Below, in pieces: positions 39,326-48,331 of a stretch of 64,000 bases of DNA. The translations under genes and the position numbers were made by a program. The DNA lies in the NCBI RefSeq assembly GCF_002205895.1, contig NZ_NJDE01000003.1:434001-498000 (forward strand). The letters run 5' to 3'. The notes below the pieces were generated by a model. It ran no database searches and was not told the origin of the DNA. It saw only the letters and a program-made list of their open reading frames with translations. The DNA is from Saccharibacillus sp. O23 (lineage in GTDB: Bacteria > Bacillota > Bacilli > Paenibacillales > Paenibacillaceae). Each line of letters starts with the position of its first letter. Within the stretch, counting starts at the first letter, position 1.

Positions 39326-39365
39326 GCGTCCAAAAACAACTCAAAAGGAGCTAATTCCCACTCAT

Positions 39366-40436
39366 ATGACGAACTTGAAGACTTACGGATATCTCGAAAC
39401 CGAACCCGTACCCGAAGGCCTGATTCCCGGCCGGGTCACCGAATCGCGCCGCGACTCGTTTACCGTCATGACCGAACGGGGCGAAACGACGGCGGTACTC
39501 AAAGGTTCTTTCTACCATCAAACCGAAACGCGCGCGGACTTCCCTTGCGTCGGCGATTTCGTACATTTGCGTCCTAACGAATACGGCTCTTCGCAGATCG
39601 TCGAAGTACGGCCTCGGCGTTCCAAATTCTCGCGCGCCGACTATTCCGGACATGCCGCGGGCTACGCCAAAACGCTGCTGGAACAAGTCGTCGCAACCAA
39701 TTTCGATTACGTGTTCATTCTTTCTTCGCTGAATCTGGATTTCAACGTCGACCGCATTCTGCGCTACGTGACGCAGGCCAAGCAGAGCGGCGGACAGCCC
39801 GTGATCATTCTGACCAAAGCGGATCTGGCTGCCGATCGCGAACGCCCGCTGGCGGAAGTCGCCGACAGTATTCCCGACGTGCCCGCCCATGCGATCTCCA
39901 GCCATTCGGGACTGGGCTTAAGCGAGCTCGAACGCTATCTGCAACCGGGACGTACGGTCGTCTTTCTAGGCATGTCCGGCGTCGGCAAATCCTCTCTGCT
40001 GAATGCGCTGATGCAACAGGACGTGATGAAAGTGCAGGGTATCCGGGAAACCGACAGCCGCGGCCGGCATACGACCACGCACCGCCAACTGTTCAAGCTT
40101 CCTTCCGGCGCGATGGTCATAGACACGCCGGGGATGCGCGAACTCGGACTTTTCGACGCCGAAGAAGGGATCCGCGCCAGCTTCGCCGACGTGGAAGGCT
40201 TGTTCGCGCAGTGCCGTTTCTCGGACTGCCGCCACGAGACCGAGCCGGGCTGCGCCGTTCGCGCCGCGCTGGCCGACGGTTCGCTGACCGAAGAACGCTG
40301 GCAGCGTTACCGAGTGCAGCAGCAGGAGAGCCGATACGTGCAGAACCGAACGAGCTATCTGATCGAAAAAAACGCCTATCACAAAAAGGCCATCCTGCGC
40401 AGCAAAATAGCGAAAAAGAACGGAGTGCGAAAATGA
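39366..40436 (+). CDS. rsgA: Ribosome small-subunit-dependent GTPase RsgA
   Basis: 356 residues from ATG 39366; AAAAGGAG is 15 bases upstream, which is far. An OB-fold segment comes first (GRVTESRRDSFTVMTERGE). The circularly permuted GTPase follows in order G4 (ILTKADL), G1 (GMSGVGKSS), G3 (DTPGM). A C-terminal zinc region has Cys/His at CRFSDCRHETEPGC. RsgA matures the 30S subunit and releases late assembly factors. The next gene starts inside its stop codon (ATGA), so the pair is translationally coupled. The structured leader RNA with terminator lies upstream. Confidence 0.94.
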   Translation: MTNLKTYGYLETEPVPEGLIPGRVTESRRDSFTVMTERGETTAVLKGSFYHQTETRADFPCVGDFVHLRPNEYGSSQIVEVRPRRSKFSRADYSGHAAGYAKTLLEQVVATNFDYVFILSSLNLDFNVDRILRYVTQAKQSGGQPVIILTKADLAADRERPLAEVADSIPDVPAHAISSHSGLGLSELERYLQPGRTVVFLGMSGVGKSSLLNALMQQDVMKVQGIRETDSRGRHTTTHRQLFKLPSGAMVIDTPGMRELGLFDAEEGIRASFADVEGLFAQCRFSDCRHETEPGCAVRAALADGSLTEERWQRYRVQQQESRYVQNRTSYLIEKNAYHKKAILRSKIAKKNGVRK

Positions 40437-41470
40437 GCGCGAAACCCGAAATCTTGAACGTAAATGCCAAAATGCTGCACGGGGCTTTGAGCCGGCAGCT
40501 TCAGACCGAGGTTGTAGATGCCGATTATCAGGAGACGACTCTGCAAGGCGGAACGATCGCGAGCGTATATCTGTTAACCGGAATCGCCGACGCGGCGGAC
40601 GGACGGAAGCTGCCTTATCGCATCGTGCTCAAAATCCAGAAGAAATGGGAACGTTACGGCGACCCGAATTCTTGGCGGCGCGAGTACGATCTCTATGCTT
40701 CGGATCTGGCCGAGACGTTCTCGGGCGGCGTGCGCTGGCCGGTGTGTTACCTCGCCGAGATGAACGACGACACGGACGAATTCCGTCTATGGCTGGAATA
40801 TGCCGACGGCGTATCCGGAACGAATCTGACACCGGAGACGTACGAGCAGGTCGCGCTGGAATGGGGACGTTATCAAGGCAAGCTGTATCGGGAACGGCCG
40901 ACCGTACTGGATCGTCTGACCAATCTCAGCACCTCCGATTTGATGAAAAAAACGTACCTGCATTATCGCTCTTGGCCGGTCGTTCACGATTATATCCGTT
41001 CGGAAGAATGCGAGCTGCCGCGGCATCTGAGCGGAATGATGATCGAGATCGACGCGCATTCGGACGAGATTTTCGCGCGTATCGAAAGTCTGCCGCTCGT
41101 ACTCTGCCATCGCGATTTCTGGTCGACCAATCTGATCTATGCGGACGGAAAAATCCGGCTGATCGATTGGGATACGGCGGGCTGGGGCTACCCCGGCGAA
41201 GACCTCGCCAGTCTGATCGCGGACGAGACCGATCCCGCTCAAATGGTCGACTATTACCGGCGCTGCGTGCCTGCTTATCATCGAGCGTTCGCCGAGCAAG
41301 CGCAGATTCCTTATATCGAAGACGACTGCGTCTACGAGATGATCTTGATCGTGTTCGGATATCGGCTGATCGAGAGTTATCTGCATAGCGAAGACGAGCG
41401 AGACAAACAGCTCGCCGTTCGCACGCTGGAGAGCATTTATGCGATGAAAAACGATTTTGCGCCGAACTGA
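40433..41470 (+). CDS. Aminoglycoside phosphotransferase-like kinase family protein
   Basis: 345 residues from ATG 40433, which overlaps the rsgA stop. The ATP-binding lobe has a Lys in RIVLKIQKKWE. The catalytic loop is VLCHRDFWSTNLIYADGKIRLIDWDTAGWGYPGEDLA, with the APH pattern HxDxxxxN followed by IDWD for metal binding. The substrate is unknown; relatives act on sugars, choline or antibiotics. Coupling to rsgA is unusual and gives no obvious hint. A terminator follows. Confidence 0.8.
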   Translation: MSAKPEILNVNAKMLHGALSRQLQTEVVDADYQETTLQGGTIASVYLLTGIADAADGRKLPYRIVLKIQKKWERYGDPNSWRREYDLYASDLAETFSGGVRWPVCYLAEMNDDTDEFRLWLEYADGVSGTNLTPETYEQVALEWGRYQGKLYRERPTVLDRLTNLSTSDLMKKTYLHYRSWPVVHDYIRSEECELPRHLSGMMIEIDAHSDEIFARIESLPLVLCHRDFWSTNLIYADGKIRLIDWDTAGWGYPGEDLASLIADETDPAQMVDYYRRCVPAYHRAFAEQAQIPYIEDDCVYEMILIVFGYRLIESYLHSEDERDKQLAVRTLESIYAMKNDFAPN

Positions 41471-41494
41471 CGGATTGCGAACATTCAAAAAAAG

Positions 41495-41527
41495 AGACCG
41501 CCTCGGGATGCCGAGGCGGTCTTTTTT
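41495..41527. terminator. Bidirectional terminator after the kinase-like gene
   Basis: AGACCGCCTCGG/CCGAGGCGGTCT (41495-41506 with 41511-41522), loop GATG, T6 on plus and A-rich on the other side. Serves the convergent SLH gene as well. Confidence 0.92.
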
Positions 41528-41563
41528 CGATGCGAGACGCGAGATTCGCGCGTCCGCGTTATT

Positions 41564-44500
41564 TTATTTCTGTCCGCGCAGCAGGTTGACCAGCACCGTC
41601 ACGGCTTCGGCCCGCGTCGTTGCGGCAGCGGGATTGAACGTATTGGCGCCTGTTCCGCGAATTGCTCCCGCGTTCTTCAGCGCGGCAGCGGCGTCTCTGG
41701 ACCAAGCCGGAATCTCGGCATCGTCCGAGAACGAAGTCCTCGCGCCGCTTCCGGCGGGAAGCTTCAGCGCGCGTGCGGCCATGACCGCCATCTCGGCGCG
41801 GGTGATGCCGGCATTGGGCCGGACCGAACCGTCGGCGTAGCCTTTCAAGACGCCGAGCTGCACGGCCTGCGACACGGGGGCTTGCGCCCAAGCGCCGATG
41901 TCCGAAGCATCCGTGAAGTTCAGAGCCGCGCCGGTTGTCTCTTCGTTCAGCGCGTTGATCAGCATCGCCGCGAATTCGGAACGCGTCACGATCGTATTCG
42001 GACGGAACGTGCCGTCCGGATAGCCGGAGACCAAGCCTTGTCCGATCGCCTGTCTAACCGCTTCTTCCGCCCAGTGTCCGGCGATGTCGCGAAGCGCGAT
42101 ATTCGGCGGATTGCCGCCGCCCGGCGTATCCGTCGACGGCTTCTTCGTCTCTACCGCAAGCACCGCGTATTTGGCGAGACGATCCGTCTCTACGGTAATC
42201 CGGTTTCCTTGCAGCGTGCCGCCTTCGACTTCGATCCATGCTTTTCGCGTCTCGTCATAATAGAACACGGCGGCTCGGCGATCGCTCGGCACAGCCGCAG
42301 GATCGAAAGATAACGACAGCTTAACCGGCTTGCTGAAGTTCTCCGGGAAACTTTTGAGCAGTTCGAACACCGGACTTGCGAGCGCTTCGCCGTTCTTCAG
42401 CAGAGTTCCCGTATCCGTCACCTTGCCGATCGTCAGCTTCAGTTCTTTCGCCGAAGCGCCTGCCGGAATCTCGATACGGACGGCGTCTCCCAGACTGACC
42501 GTTCCCGCGCGTCCTGCCGGAAGCGTCAGCGCACCGTCGGTCGAGACGACCGGAGCCGAAGGTTCGACCGGAACCGTATAGACCGGAGGATCAATAGGCG
42601 CGGACGGCGAGGCAGATCCGCCGCCGCCCGGCGTTACGGTCGTCACGGCATAAGCATTCGACAACGTAGTCCCGACGCCCGCATTGCCCGCCAAGCTGAC
42701 GAAGCCGTCATTGCGAAGCTCGATATGATTGACCGCCGCGTTCGTATTAGCGGAAGGCGTCAGCACCGCTGTCCACGTGATTCCGCCGTCGATCGAAGCC
42801 AAACCGCTTAACGTACCGTGATCGACCGTAAAATCGTCGACCGCCAATCCGGTAACCGCCTCGGAAAACACGATCTTCACCGGAGAAGTCTCGCCCGCCG
42901 TCAATGCCGAATCCGCGACGGTCATGACCGCTGTCGGCACGACCGTCTGGACTTCGTAATTGTCGGAATTCGTCGTGCCTGCTCCCAGATTCCCCGCAAG
43001 ATCGATAATGGCGGAATTTTCGAGGACGACCGCGTTGTTCCTGCTGGAGACGTTCGCTTTCGGCGTCAGCGTCGCGGTCCAAGTCCTGCCGCCGTCCGCG
43101 CTCGTGACTAGACTCAACGTGGCGTTCGGCGCGGTCAGATCTTCTTTGGTAAAAGCCGTGACGGCTTCCGAGAACGCGATCGTCACTTCGGCGGTCGCGC
43201 CGACGTTCAGCGTCTTCCGGCTGAGCGAGATCGTCGCGGTCGGCCTAAGCGTATCGACGTCATAAGCATTGGAGTCCTTCGTTCCGACGCCCGGATTTCC
43301 CGATGTATTGAAGATCCCCGTATGATCCAGCGTAATGACGCTACCTGCGGCTTGGGTATTCGCGTTCGGCGTCAGCGTTGCCTTCCATGTGATTCCGCCG
43401 TCGTTCGAACTCGGACTGTCGACCGTCCCGTTGGAAACGTTCAGATCCGCCGTCGTAAATCCGCTTACCGCTTCCGTGAATACGAACGTCACGTCCGTCG
43501 TTTCCCCGATCGTCAGCGTCGTATCGGAAACGGTGATCGATTGCGCGGCCGGATTCTTCGTATTGACCGCGTAGTTCATCGAATAGACCGTGCCCGCGCC
43601 TGAATTCCCCGCCAGATCGGTAATGCCCCCATAATCAAGCGTAAGGACATTGGTCGCATCCGAGACATCGGAATCCGGAGTCAATTTCGCCGTCCAAGTG
43701 AAGCCGCCGTCTCTTGAAGACAAGTCGCTAAGCGTGCCGTTCGGAACGTCTATGTCATCAACCGTAAAGCCGCTCACCGGTTCCGTAAACGTGAATGTTA
43801 CGTTCGCGGAGCTTCCGGTGTTCAGCGTCGTATTCGAGATCTCGATATCGCTGGCCAAGACCGGTCTGATGGTATCGATCGCGTAATTCGGGGAATCGAC
43901 GGCGCCTACGCCTGAATTTCCGGCCTGATCGGATACGCCCGAATAATCGAGCGTCAGAACATTGGTCATGTCCGAAACGCCGGAACTCGGAGTCAGCGTC
44001 GCCGTCCAGACGAGACCGCCGTCGCTTGAAGCCAAGCCGCTAAGCGTGCCGTTCGGAACCGTCAGATCCGCTGCCGTAAAGCCGGTTACGGCTTCTGTGA
44101 AGACGAACGTGACGGTAGCGGAATCGCCGATCTTCAGCGCCGTATCGGAGATCGCGATACTGCTGGCTAACGTCGGCCGAATCGTATCGACCGCAAAAAC
44201 ATCGGATACGGTCGTTCCCGTATTTGACTCGTTTGCCGAATTCATTACGCCCGTATTATCGAGCGTCACGGTTTGATCCCAGGCTTCTACGCCCGAGTAC
44301 GGAGTCAGCGTCGCCGTCCACGTTTTTCCTCCGTCCGTCGAAGACGGCTCTCCGATCGCGACGTTCGCGGACGTCAGATCCGCGGCCGAAAATCCAGAGA
44401 CCGCTTCCGAGAAGGTAATCGTAAGCGTAGACGTATCTCCGATCTTCAGCGCTTTGTCCGAGACGACCAACGTGGCCGTCGGAGGCGCCGCATACACTTT

Positions 44501-44581
44501 GTTTAACGCTGCCGAATCGGCCAATCCGAACAGAACGCCCCCGACTAACAGTACCTTGCCGATTTTCTGAATCCCGTGCAT
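41564..44581 (-). CDS. SLH-anchored surface protein with six Ig-like repeats
   Basis: 1005 residues; GAGGGGGC lies upstream. A signal peptide ends near residue 31 (VYA). Six tandem repeats of about 100 residues run from about 33 to 640; each has the frame xxSDxxLxxGxxxxVTFxFTEAVSGF...DL...DGGxTWTATLTP...LDxxGV.D.AGN.G. This resembles bacterial Ig-like modules of wall proteins. A ZU5/beta-rich domain and linker follow, then three SLH motifs (GYPDGTFRPNTIVTRSE, GYADGSVRPNAGITRAE, GTGANTFNPAAATTRAE). Expected to be bound to the wall secondary polymer, with a role in adhesion or spacing. Monocistronic. Confidence 0.9.
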   Translation of the reverse strand: MHGIQKIGKVLLVGGVLFGLADSAALNKVYAAPPTATLVVSDKALKIGDTSTLTITFSEAVSGFSAADLTSANVAIGEPSSTDGGKTWTATLTPYSGVEAWDQTVTLDNTGVMNSANESNTGTTVSDVFAVDTIRPTLASSIAISDTALKIGDSATVTFVFTEAVTGFTAADLTVPNGTLSGLASSDGGLVWTATLTPSSGVSDMTNVLTLDYSGVSDQAGNSGVGAVDSPNYAIDTIRPVLASDIEISNTTLNTGSSANVTFTFTEPVSGFTVDDIDVPNGTLSDLSSRDGGFTWTAKLTPDSDVSDATNVLTLDYGGITDLAGNSGAGTVYSMNYAVNTKNPAAQSITVSDTTLTIGETTDVTFVFTEAVSGFTTADLNVSNGTVDSPSSNDGGITWKATLTPNANTQAAGSVITLDHTGIFNTSGNPGVGTKDSNAYDVDTLRPTATISLSRKTLNVGATAEVTIAFSEAVTAFTKEDLTAPNATLSLVTSADGGRTWTATLTPKANVSSRNNAVVLENSAIIDLAGNLGAGTTNSDNYEVQTVVPTAVMTVADSALTAGETSPVKIVFSEAVTGLAVDDFTVDHGTLSGLASIDGGITWTAVLTPSANTNAAVNHIELRNDGFVSLAGNAGVGTTLSNAYAVTTVTPGGGGSASPSAPIDPPVYTVPVEPSAPVVSTDGALTLPAGRAGTVSLGDAVRIEIPAGASAKELKLTIGKVTDTGTLLKNGEALASPVFELLKSFPENFSKPVKLSLSFDPAAVPSDRRAAVFYYDETRKAWIEVEGGTLQGNRITVETDRLAKYAVLAVETKKPSTDTPGGGNPPNIALRDIAGHWAEEAVRQAIGQGLVSGYPDGTFRPNTIVTRSEFAAMLINALNEETTGAALNFTDASDIGAWAQAPVSQAVQLGVLKGYADGSVRPNAGITRAEMAVMAARALKLPAGSGARTSFSDDAEIPAWSRDAAAALKNAGAIRGTGANTFNPAAATTRAEAVTVLVNLLRGQK

Positions 44582-44755
44582 AGATGCCCCCTCATGATGA
44601 TTTATCGCGATCCCGTTTCATGCTCGGTCCGAGATTCGTTCGCTTCCTGCCGTCCTTTAACGTTTTACTTATCTAAAATTCAAGACATCGGGTAGAATCC
44701 CTGCATCGCTTGAAAAAGAAAATCTTTCTTGCTCCGCTCCTCCAAACCTTCGGTC

Positions 44756-45091
44756 TTACCGATTCTGCACGCCCCACTCGCAAAGCTGCTCCAGTACCGG
44801 CAGCAGCGTCTGTCCTTTCGGCGTCAGCGAATACTCCACTTTGGGCGGAATCTGCGGGTACTCCGCGCGGTTCACCAGTCCGTCCGCTTCCAGTTCCTTG
44901 AGCTGCGCGCTCAGCACTTTATAAGTGACCGGTCCCAGTTGGCGCTGCATCTCGTTGAACCGAACCGGCTGCTTGGCGGCCAGTACATACAGAATCGCCA
45001 TCTTCCATTTCCCTCCGATGACCGACATCGTATAGCCGAACGGCGTCTCCCCGATCACCGTCTCTTGGCCTTTCAAGTCCGAAATGCCCAT
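44756..45091 (-). CDS. HxlR-family transcriptional regulator
   Basis: 111 residues from ATG 45091, nine bases after AAAGGAT; a GTG two codons upstream is possible. Winged helix typical of HxlR: FGYTMSVIGGKWKMAILYVLAAKQPVRFNEMQRQLGPVTYKVLSAQLKELEADGLVNR, then YPQIPPKVEYSLTPKGQTL. There is no N-terminal Cys, so a YodB-like redox switch is unlikely. Divergent from the RidA gene, with a perfect inverted repeat between them. Confidence 0.88.
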   Translation of the reverse strand: MGISDLKGQETVIGETPFGYTMSVIGGKWKMAILYVLAAKQPVRFNEMQRQLGPVTYKVLSAQLKELEADGLVNRAEYPQIPPKVEYSLTPKGQTLLPVLEQLCEWGVQNR

Positions 45092-45108
45092 ATTCACGCT
45101 ATCCTTTC

Positions 45109-45141
45109 GGATAGTACCCTTCTTATTTGTGCGTACTATCC
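45109..45141. promoter_or_regulatory. HxlR operator between the HxlR and RidA genes
   Basis: GGATAGTAC (45109-45117) and GTACTATCC (45133-45141) form a perfect nine-base inverted repeat with a 15-base spacer, centred between the two start codons. The TACTAT half-site is similar to known HxlR-family (YodB) sites. Confidence 0.7.
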
Positions 45142-45196
45142 CTTTATTTTCGCCCAGTTTATACTAGCTTTACTTTCAAGTAAAGGAGCCGATACG

Positions 45197-45580
45197 ATGA
45201 CCACGATTCAAACGTATAACCACGATCTCTGGGACCACGGCATCTCGCAGGGCTACCGGGTCGACGATACGCTGTATATCTCGGGACAGTTCTCGCATAA
45301 CGCGGAAGGCGGGTTCGTCGGAGCAGGCGATATCCGGGCGCAGACGGCGCAGACATTGGAGAATCTGGACAAGGTATTGCACGAATTCGGCATCACGAAA
45401 AATAATCTGGCTTACGTGGAAATCTATCTGACGAACGCGCAGGAGCACGGAGAAATCGCGATCGAGATGTTCAAAGAATACGTCGGGCAGCACCGGCCGG
45501 CGGGGAGCCTGATCGGCGTGACGTATCTGGCTTTTCCCGAGCAGTGGGTAGAAGTTCGGGCCGTCGCGCATATCGGGTAA
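45197..45580 (+). CDS. RidA/YjgF-like enamine deaminase family protein
   Basis: 127 residues from ATG 45197, seven bases after AAAGGAGC. The signatures VDDTLYISGQFSHNAEG, QTAQTLENLDKVLHEFGITKNNLAYVEIYLTN and the final RPAGSLIGVTYLAFPEQWVEVRAVAHI fit RidA, though the conserved active-site Arg is not obvious. RidA proteins hydrolyse reactive enamines or imines, or have related deaminase activity. Divergent from the HxlR gene and likely repressed by it. Confidence 0.85.
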   Translation: MTTIQTYNHDLWDHGISQGYRVDDTLYISGQFSHNAEGGFVGAGDIRAQTAQTLENLDKVLHEFGITKNNLAYVEIYLTNAQEHGEIAIEMFKEYVGQHRPAGSLIGVTYLAFPEQWVEVRAVAHIG

Positions 45581-45586
45581 AAAACG

Positions 45587-45652
45587 GGACTCCGTATCGG
45601 GGCGAGAGTCGGCCTTCGCGGCACGACTGTCAGCGGCTTCGACGCGGAGTCC
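45587..45652 (+). terminator. Possible terminator after the RidA gene
   Basis: GGACTCCG (45587-45594) pairs with CGGAGTCC (45645-45652) around a long loop of about 50 bases. The T-tract is weak. Confidence 0.4.
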
Positions 45653-45715
45653 TGATTTATTAGGATTTGTAGAATTCTTCGCCCCTTTTGCCTTGGCAGA
45701 AGCTCTCGCGAATCT

Positions 45716-46393
45716 TCAGCTTTCCGCGATCGGCGAATCTGCCTTCGGATTTTTAAGCGCCGGCAAGACCAGCCCGTCGAGCAGATCCGCGTAGAATGTT
45801 TTCTCGAACGGCTTGCGCTCGACAAGACCGCGGAAAGCGGACGTCGAAGTGATCACCCAGCAGGCCAACTCCAGATTCGCATGCTCGGCAATCTCGCCGC
45901 GGGCGGCGGCCCGCTTCATGAGCTGCAAATTCGCGTCGGCCCAAGAATCGAAGATTCCGGCCATGCCGGTATCGGCGAATTCCGGATGCTGCAAAAAGGA
46001 GCCCAAACCCGCCAGCACGCGCAATTTCCGTTCTTCTTCCGCGATCGACTGCGGCCGGATCAACAGCAGCAGATCTTCGCGCAAGCTCCCGGAATCGGGC
46101 AAATGCTCGAGATCGAGATGGCTTCGGTTCATCCAAGCCAGCGCGTCTCGTACCAGCTGCTCTTTGGAAGACCAACGGCGGTACATGGTCGCTTTGCCGG
46201 CTTTGGCCCGGGTCGCCACCTTATCCATCGTCATGCCGTCGAAGCTCGATTCGGCCAGAATATCGATCGCCGCCTCCAATATTTTTTCGTCGCGCGTGTG
46301 ATCTCTTTTGCGGCCTACTTTTTGCGGCTTTTTCTCTGCGGAATCCCCGGATTCCTGGGCTTTAACCGGTTCGTTCCCCGACATTTCGCTCAT
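45716..46393 (-). CDS. TetR/AcrR family transcriptional regulator
   Basis: 225 residues, AAAGGAGC upstream. The helix-turn-helix at about 32-80 reads ILEAAIDILAESSFDGMTMDKVATRAKAGKATMYRRWSSKEQLVRDA. A TetR_C-type ligand domain follows. Divergent from an SDR gene; a perfect inverted repeat upstream is a candidate operator. The combination resembles regulator/dehydrogenase pairs responsive to aldehydes or other small molecules. Confidence 0.87.
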   Translation of the reverse strand: MSEMSGNEPVKAQESGDSAEKKPQKVGRKRDHTRDEKILEAAIDILAESSFDGMTMDKVATRAKAGKATMYRRWSSKEQLVRDALAWMNRSHLDLEHLPDSGSLREDLLLLIRPQSIAEEERKLRVLAGLGSFLQHPEFADTGMAGIFDSWADANLQLMKRAAARGEIAEHANLELACWVITSTSAFRGLVERKPFEKTFYADLLDGLVLPALKNPKADSPIAES

Positions 46394-46438
46394 CGTGTTC
46401 GCTCCTTTTGCGTAGTTAAATACGGTGATATATAGTTT

Positions 46439-46456
46439 CGGAACTTTACAGTTCCG
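46439..46456. promoter_or_regulatory. Candidate TetR operator
   Basis: CGGAAC TTTACA GTTCCG, perfect six-base arms with a six-base centre, 45 bases before the TetR start and 86 bases before the SDR start. Confidence 0.6.
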
Positions 46457-46542
46457 TAATTATGTGATTTACTGTCATTATCCCACATCGAACGGGAAAT
46501 AGACAGACGGTATCTCAGGGTGCCGCAAAGGAGATTACGATC

Positions 46543-47295
46543 ATGTCGAACCAACCGGTAGCGCTGGTCACGGGAGCCAACAAAGGAATCGGCACGCAAA
46601 TCGCAAAAGATCTGGCGGGACACGGATTCACGGTGCTCGTCGGATCGCGCAACATCGAAAACGGAAAAACGGCTGCCGACAGCATCGGGCCGAACGCCCA
46701 TGCCGTTCAGCTCGATGTCACCGACCCGGATTCGATCGCCGCAGCGGCCGAGCGTATTCGCCGCGAATTCGGACGGCTCGACGTACTCGTCAGTAACGCC
46801 GGGATCTCGCATGCGGGCAAAGCGGACAAAGCGTTTCCGAGCGAAGGCGCGGCAAGCGGTCTGCTGACGGTGGCTCCGATGGAAGAGATTCGCGCCGTTT
46901 ACGAAACCAACGTGTTCGGCGTGATCGCCGTCACTCAGGCCATGCTGCCGCTTCTGCGCGAAGCGCCGGCCGCGCGCATCGTCAACCTCGGCAGCACGGG
47001 CGGTTCGCTGACTTGGAACGCCGAACCGGGTAATCCGCATCGGGCGATGTACGGCGCTTATTCGGCTTCGAAATCGGCCGTTCATGCGGTAACTTTCGCT
47101 TTTGCGGCGGCTCTGGAATCGACGCCGATCAAAGTCAACGCGGCATGCCCGGGCTTCACCTCGACGGCGCTGAACAACTTTGCCGGAACGCGATCGGTCG
47201 AACAAGGCGCGCGCGAAGCGGTCAGATTGGCCATGCTCGGCGAAGACGGACCGACCGGAACGTTCTCCGACGAAGACGGGCCGGTCGCTTGGTAA
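46543..47295 (+). CDS. SDR family oxidoreductase (carbonyl-reductase-like)
   Basis: 250 residues, AAAGGAG upstream. N-terminal VALVTGANKGIGTQIAKDLAGHGFTVLVGSRN, NAG in VLVSNAGISHAG, catalytic Ser region in IVNLGSTGG, YGAYSASKSAVHAVT with YxxxK, then ACPGFTSTALNNFAG. NADPH preference is suggested by the Arg after the second strand (SRN). Probably reduces ketones or aldehydes. It is divergent from a TetR gene and 43 bases before the next SDR gene on the same strand. Confidence 0.88.
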   Translation: MSNQPVALVTGANKGIGTQIAKDLAGHGFTVLVGSRNIENGKTAADSIGPNAHAVQLDVTDPDSIAAAAERIRREFGRLDVLVSNAGISHAGKADKAFPSEGAASGLLTVAPMEEIRAVYETNVFGVIAVTQAMLPLLREAPAARIVNLGSTGGSLTWNAEPGNPHRAMYGAYSASKSAVHAVTFAFAAALESTPIKVNAACPGFTSTALNNFAGTRSVEQGAREAVRLAMLGEDGPTGTFSDEDGPVAW

Positions 47296-47338
47296 TGCGG
47301 AACGTTACATCTTTGACGACAGCAAGGAGGAATCCGTC

Positions 47339-48169
47339 ATGCGCGTATTCGTAACGGGAGCTTCGGGATATATCGGTTCCGCGGTCGTCCGCGAACTTCT
47401 GGATGCGGGGCATCAGGTCTTGGGCTTGGCCCGTTCCGATAAGAGCGCGGCCCGGCTTGAAGCGGCGGGCGCGGAAGCCTATCGCGGCGACCTGCAGGAC
47501 GCGGACAGTCTAAGGCGCGCAGCGCTCGCTGCGGACGGCGTGATTCATTTGGCTTTTCATCACGACTTCTCCGACTTCGCCGGCGCGCTCGCTGCCGATC
47601 TCGAAGCCGTGACCGCGATCGGAGCGGCACTCGAAGGCTCCGGCAAGCCGTTCGTCATGACGACTCACGCCGGCGGCACGGAAGCGGAGAACGTCATGCG
47701 CTCGCTGGCCGAACGCGGCGTGCGGGCCGTGATCGTCGAACTGTGTCCTTCGGTGCACGGCGAAGGCGATACGGGCTTTATCCCGAGATTGATCGAGATT
47801 GCCCGAAGCAAGGGCTATTCGGCTTATATAGAAGACGGCGGCAACCGCTGGCCGGCGGTGCATCGGCTGGATGCCGCCGCGCTGTACCGTCTGGCGTTGG
47901 AACAAGCGCCGGCCGGTTCCAGACTGGAAGGCGCCCATGACGAAGGCGTACCGTTCCGCGATATCGCGAGCGCGATCGGCCGGCGCTTGAATCTTCCGGT
48001 CGTCGGCATTCCGCGCGCGGAAGCCGACGCGCATTTCGGCTTCCTCGGCACGCTGGCCGCGCTCGATATTCCGAGATCGAGCGCAGCCGCCCGCGAACTT
48101 GTCGGCTGGCAGCCCGTGCAGCGCTCGCTGCTGGAAGATCTGGAGCAGCCCTATTATTACGAAGGTTGA
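47339..48169 (+). CDS. Extended/atypical SDR, NAD(P)-binding epimerase-like protein
   Basis: 276 residues from ATG 47339, seven bases after AAGGAGG. N-terminal RVFVTGASGYIGSAVVRELLDAGHQVLGLARS and VIHLAFHHDFSDF; the middle has VELCPSVHGEGDTGFIPRLIEIA as in YbjS-like epimerases. The classical YxxxK is not apparent, so it may be a non-catalytic or atypical member. The close spacing to the SDR upstream suggests one transcript under the same TetR. Confidence 0.82.
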   Translation: MRVFVTGASGYIGSAVVRELLDAGHQVLGLARSDKSAARLEAAGAEAYRGDLQDADSLRRAALAADGVIHLAFHHDFSDFAGALAADLEAVTAIGAALEGSGKPFVMTTHAGGTEAENVMRSLAERGVRAVIVELCPSVHGEGDTGFIPRLIEIARSKGYSAYIEDGGNRWPAVHRLDAAALYRLALEQAPAGSRLEGAHDEGVPFRDIASAIGRRLNLPVVGIPRAEADAHFGFLGTLAALDIPRSSAAARELVGWQPVQRSLLEDLEQPYYYEG

Positions 48170-48211
48170 GGTTTCTTCCTTACGATGCACCGCGACAAGC
48201 ACTTGAACGAC

Positions 48212-48252
48212 AAAAATCCGGACGGAAAACGTAAGTTTTCCGTCCGGATTTT
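48212..48252. terminator. Strong bidirectional terminator
   Basis: CAAAAATCCGGACGGAAAAC pairs with GTTTTCCGTCCGGATTTTG (48211-48230 with 48235-48253), loop GTAA. Serves the SDR pair and lies about 80 bases after the ABC-F gene end on the other strand. Confidence 0.9.
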
Positions 48253-48331
48253 GCTGTTTTGCATTTACTTCGTTGATTTTATCTTATCGCGTTCGGCCTT
48301 ATTCGCAGACGTCAACCTGTCAGCTTACCGC

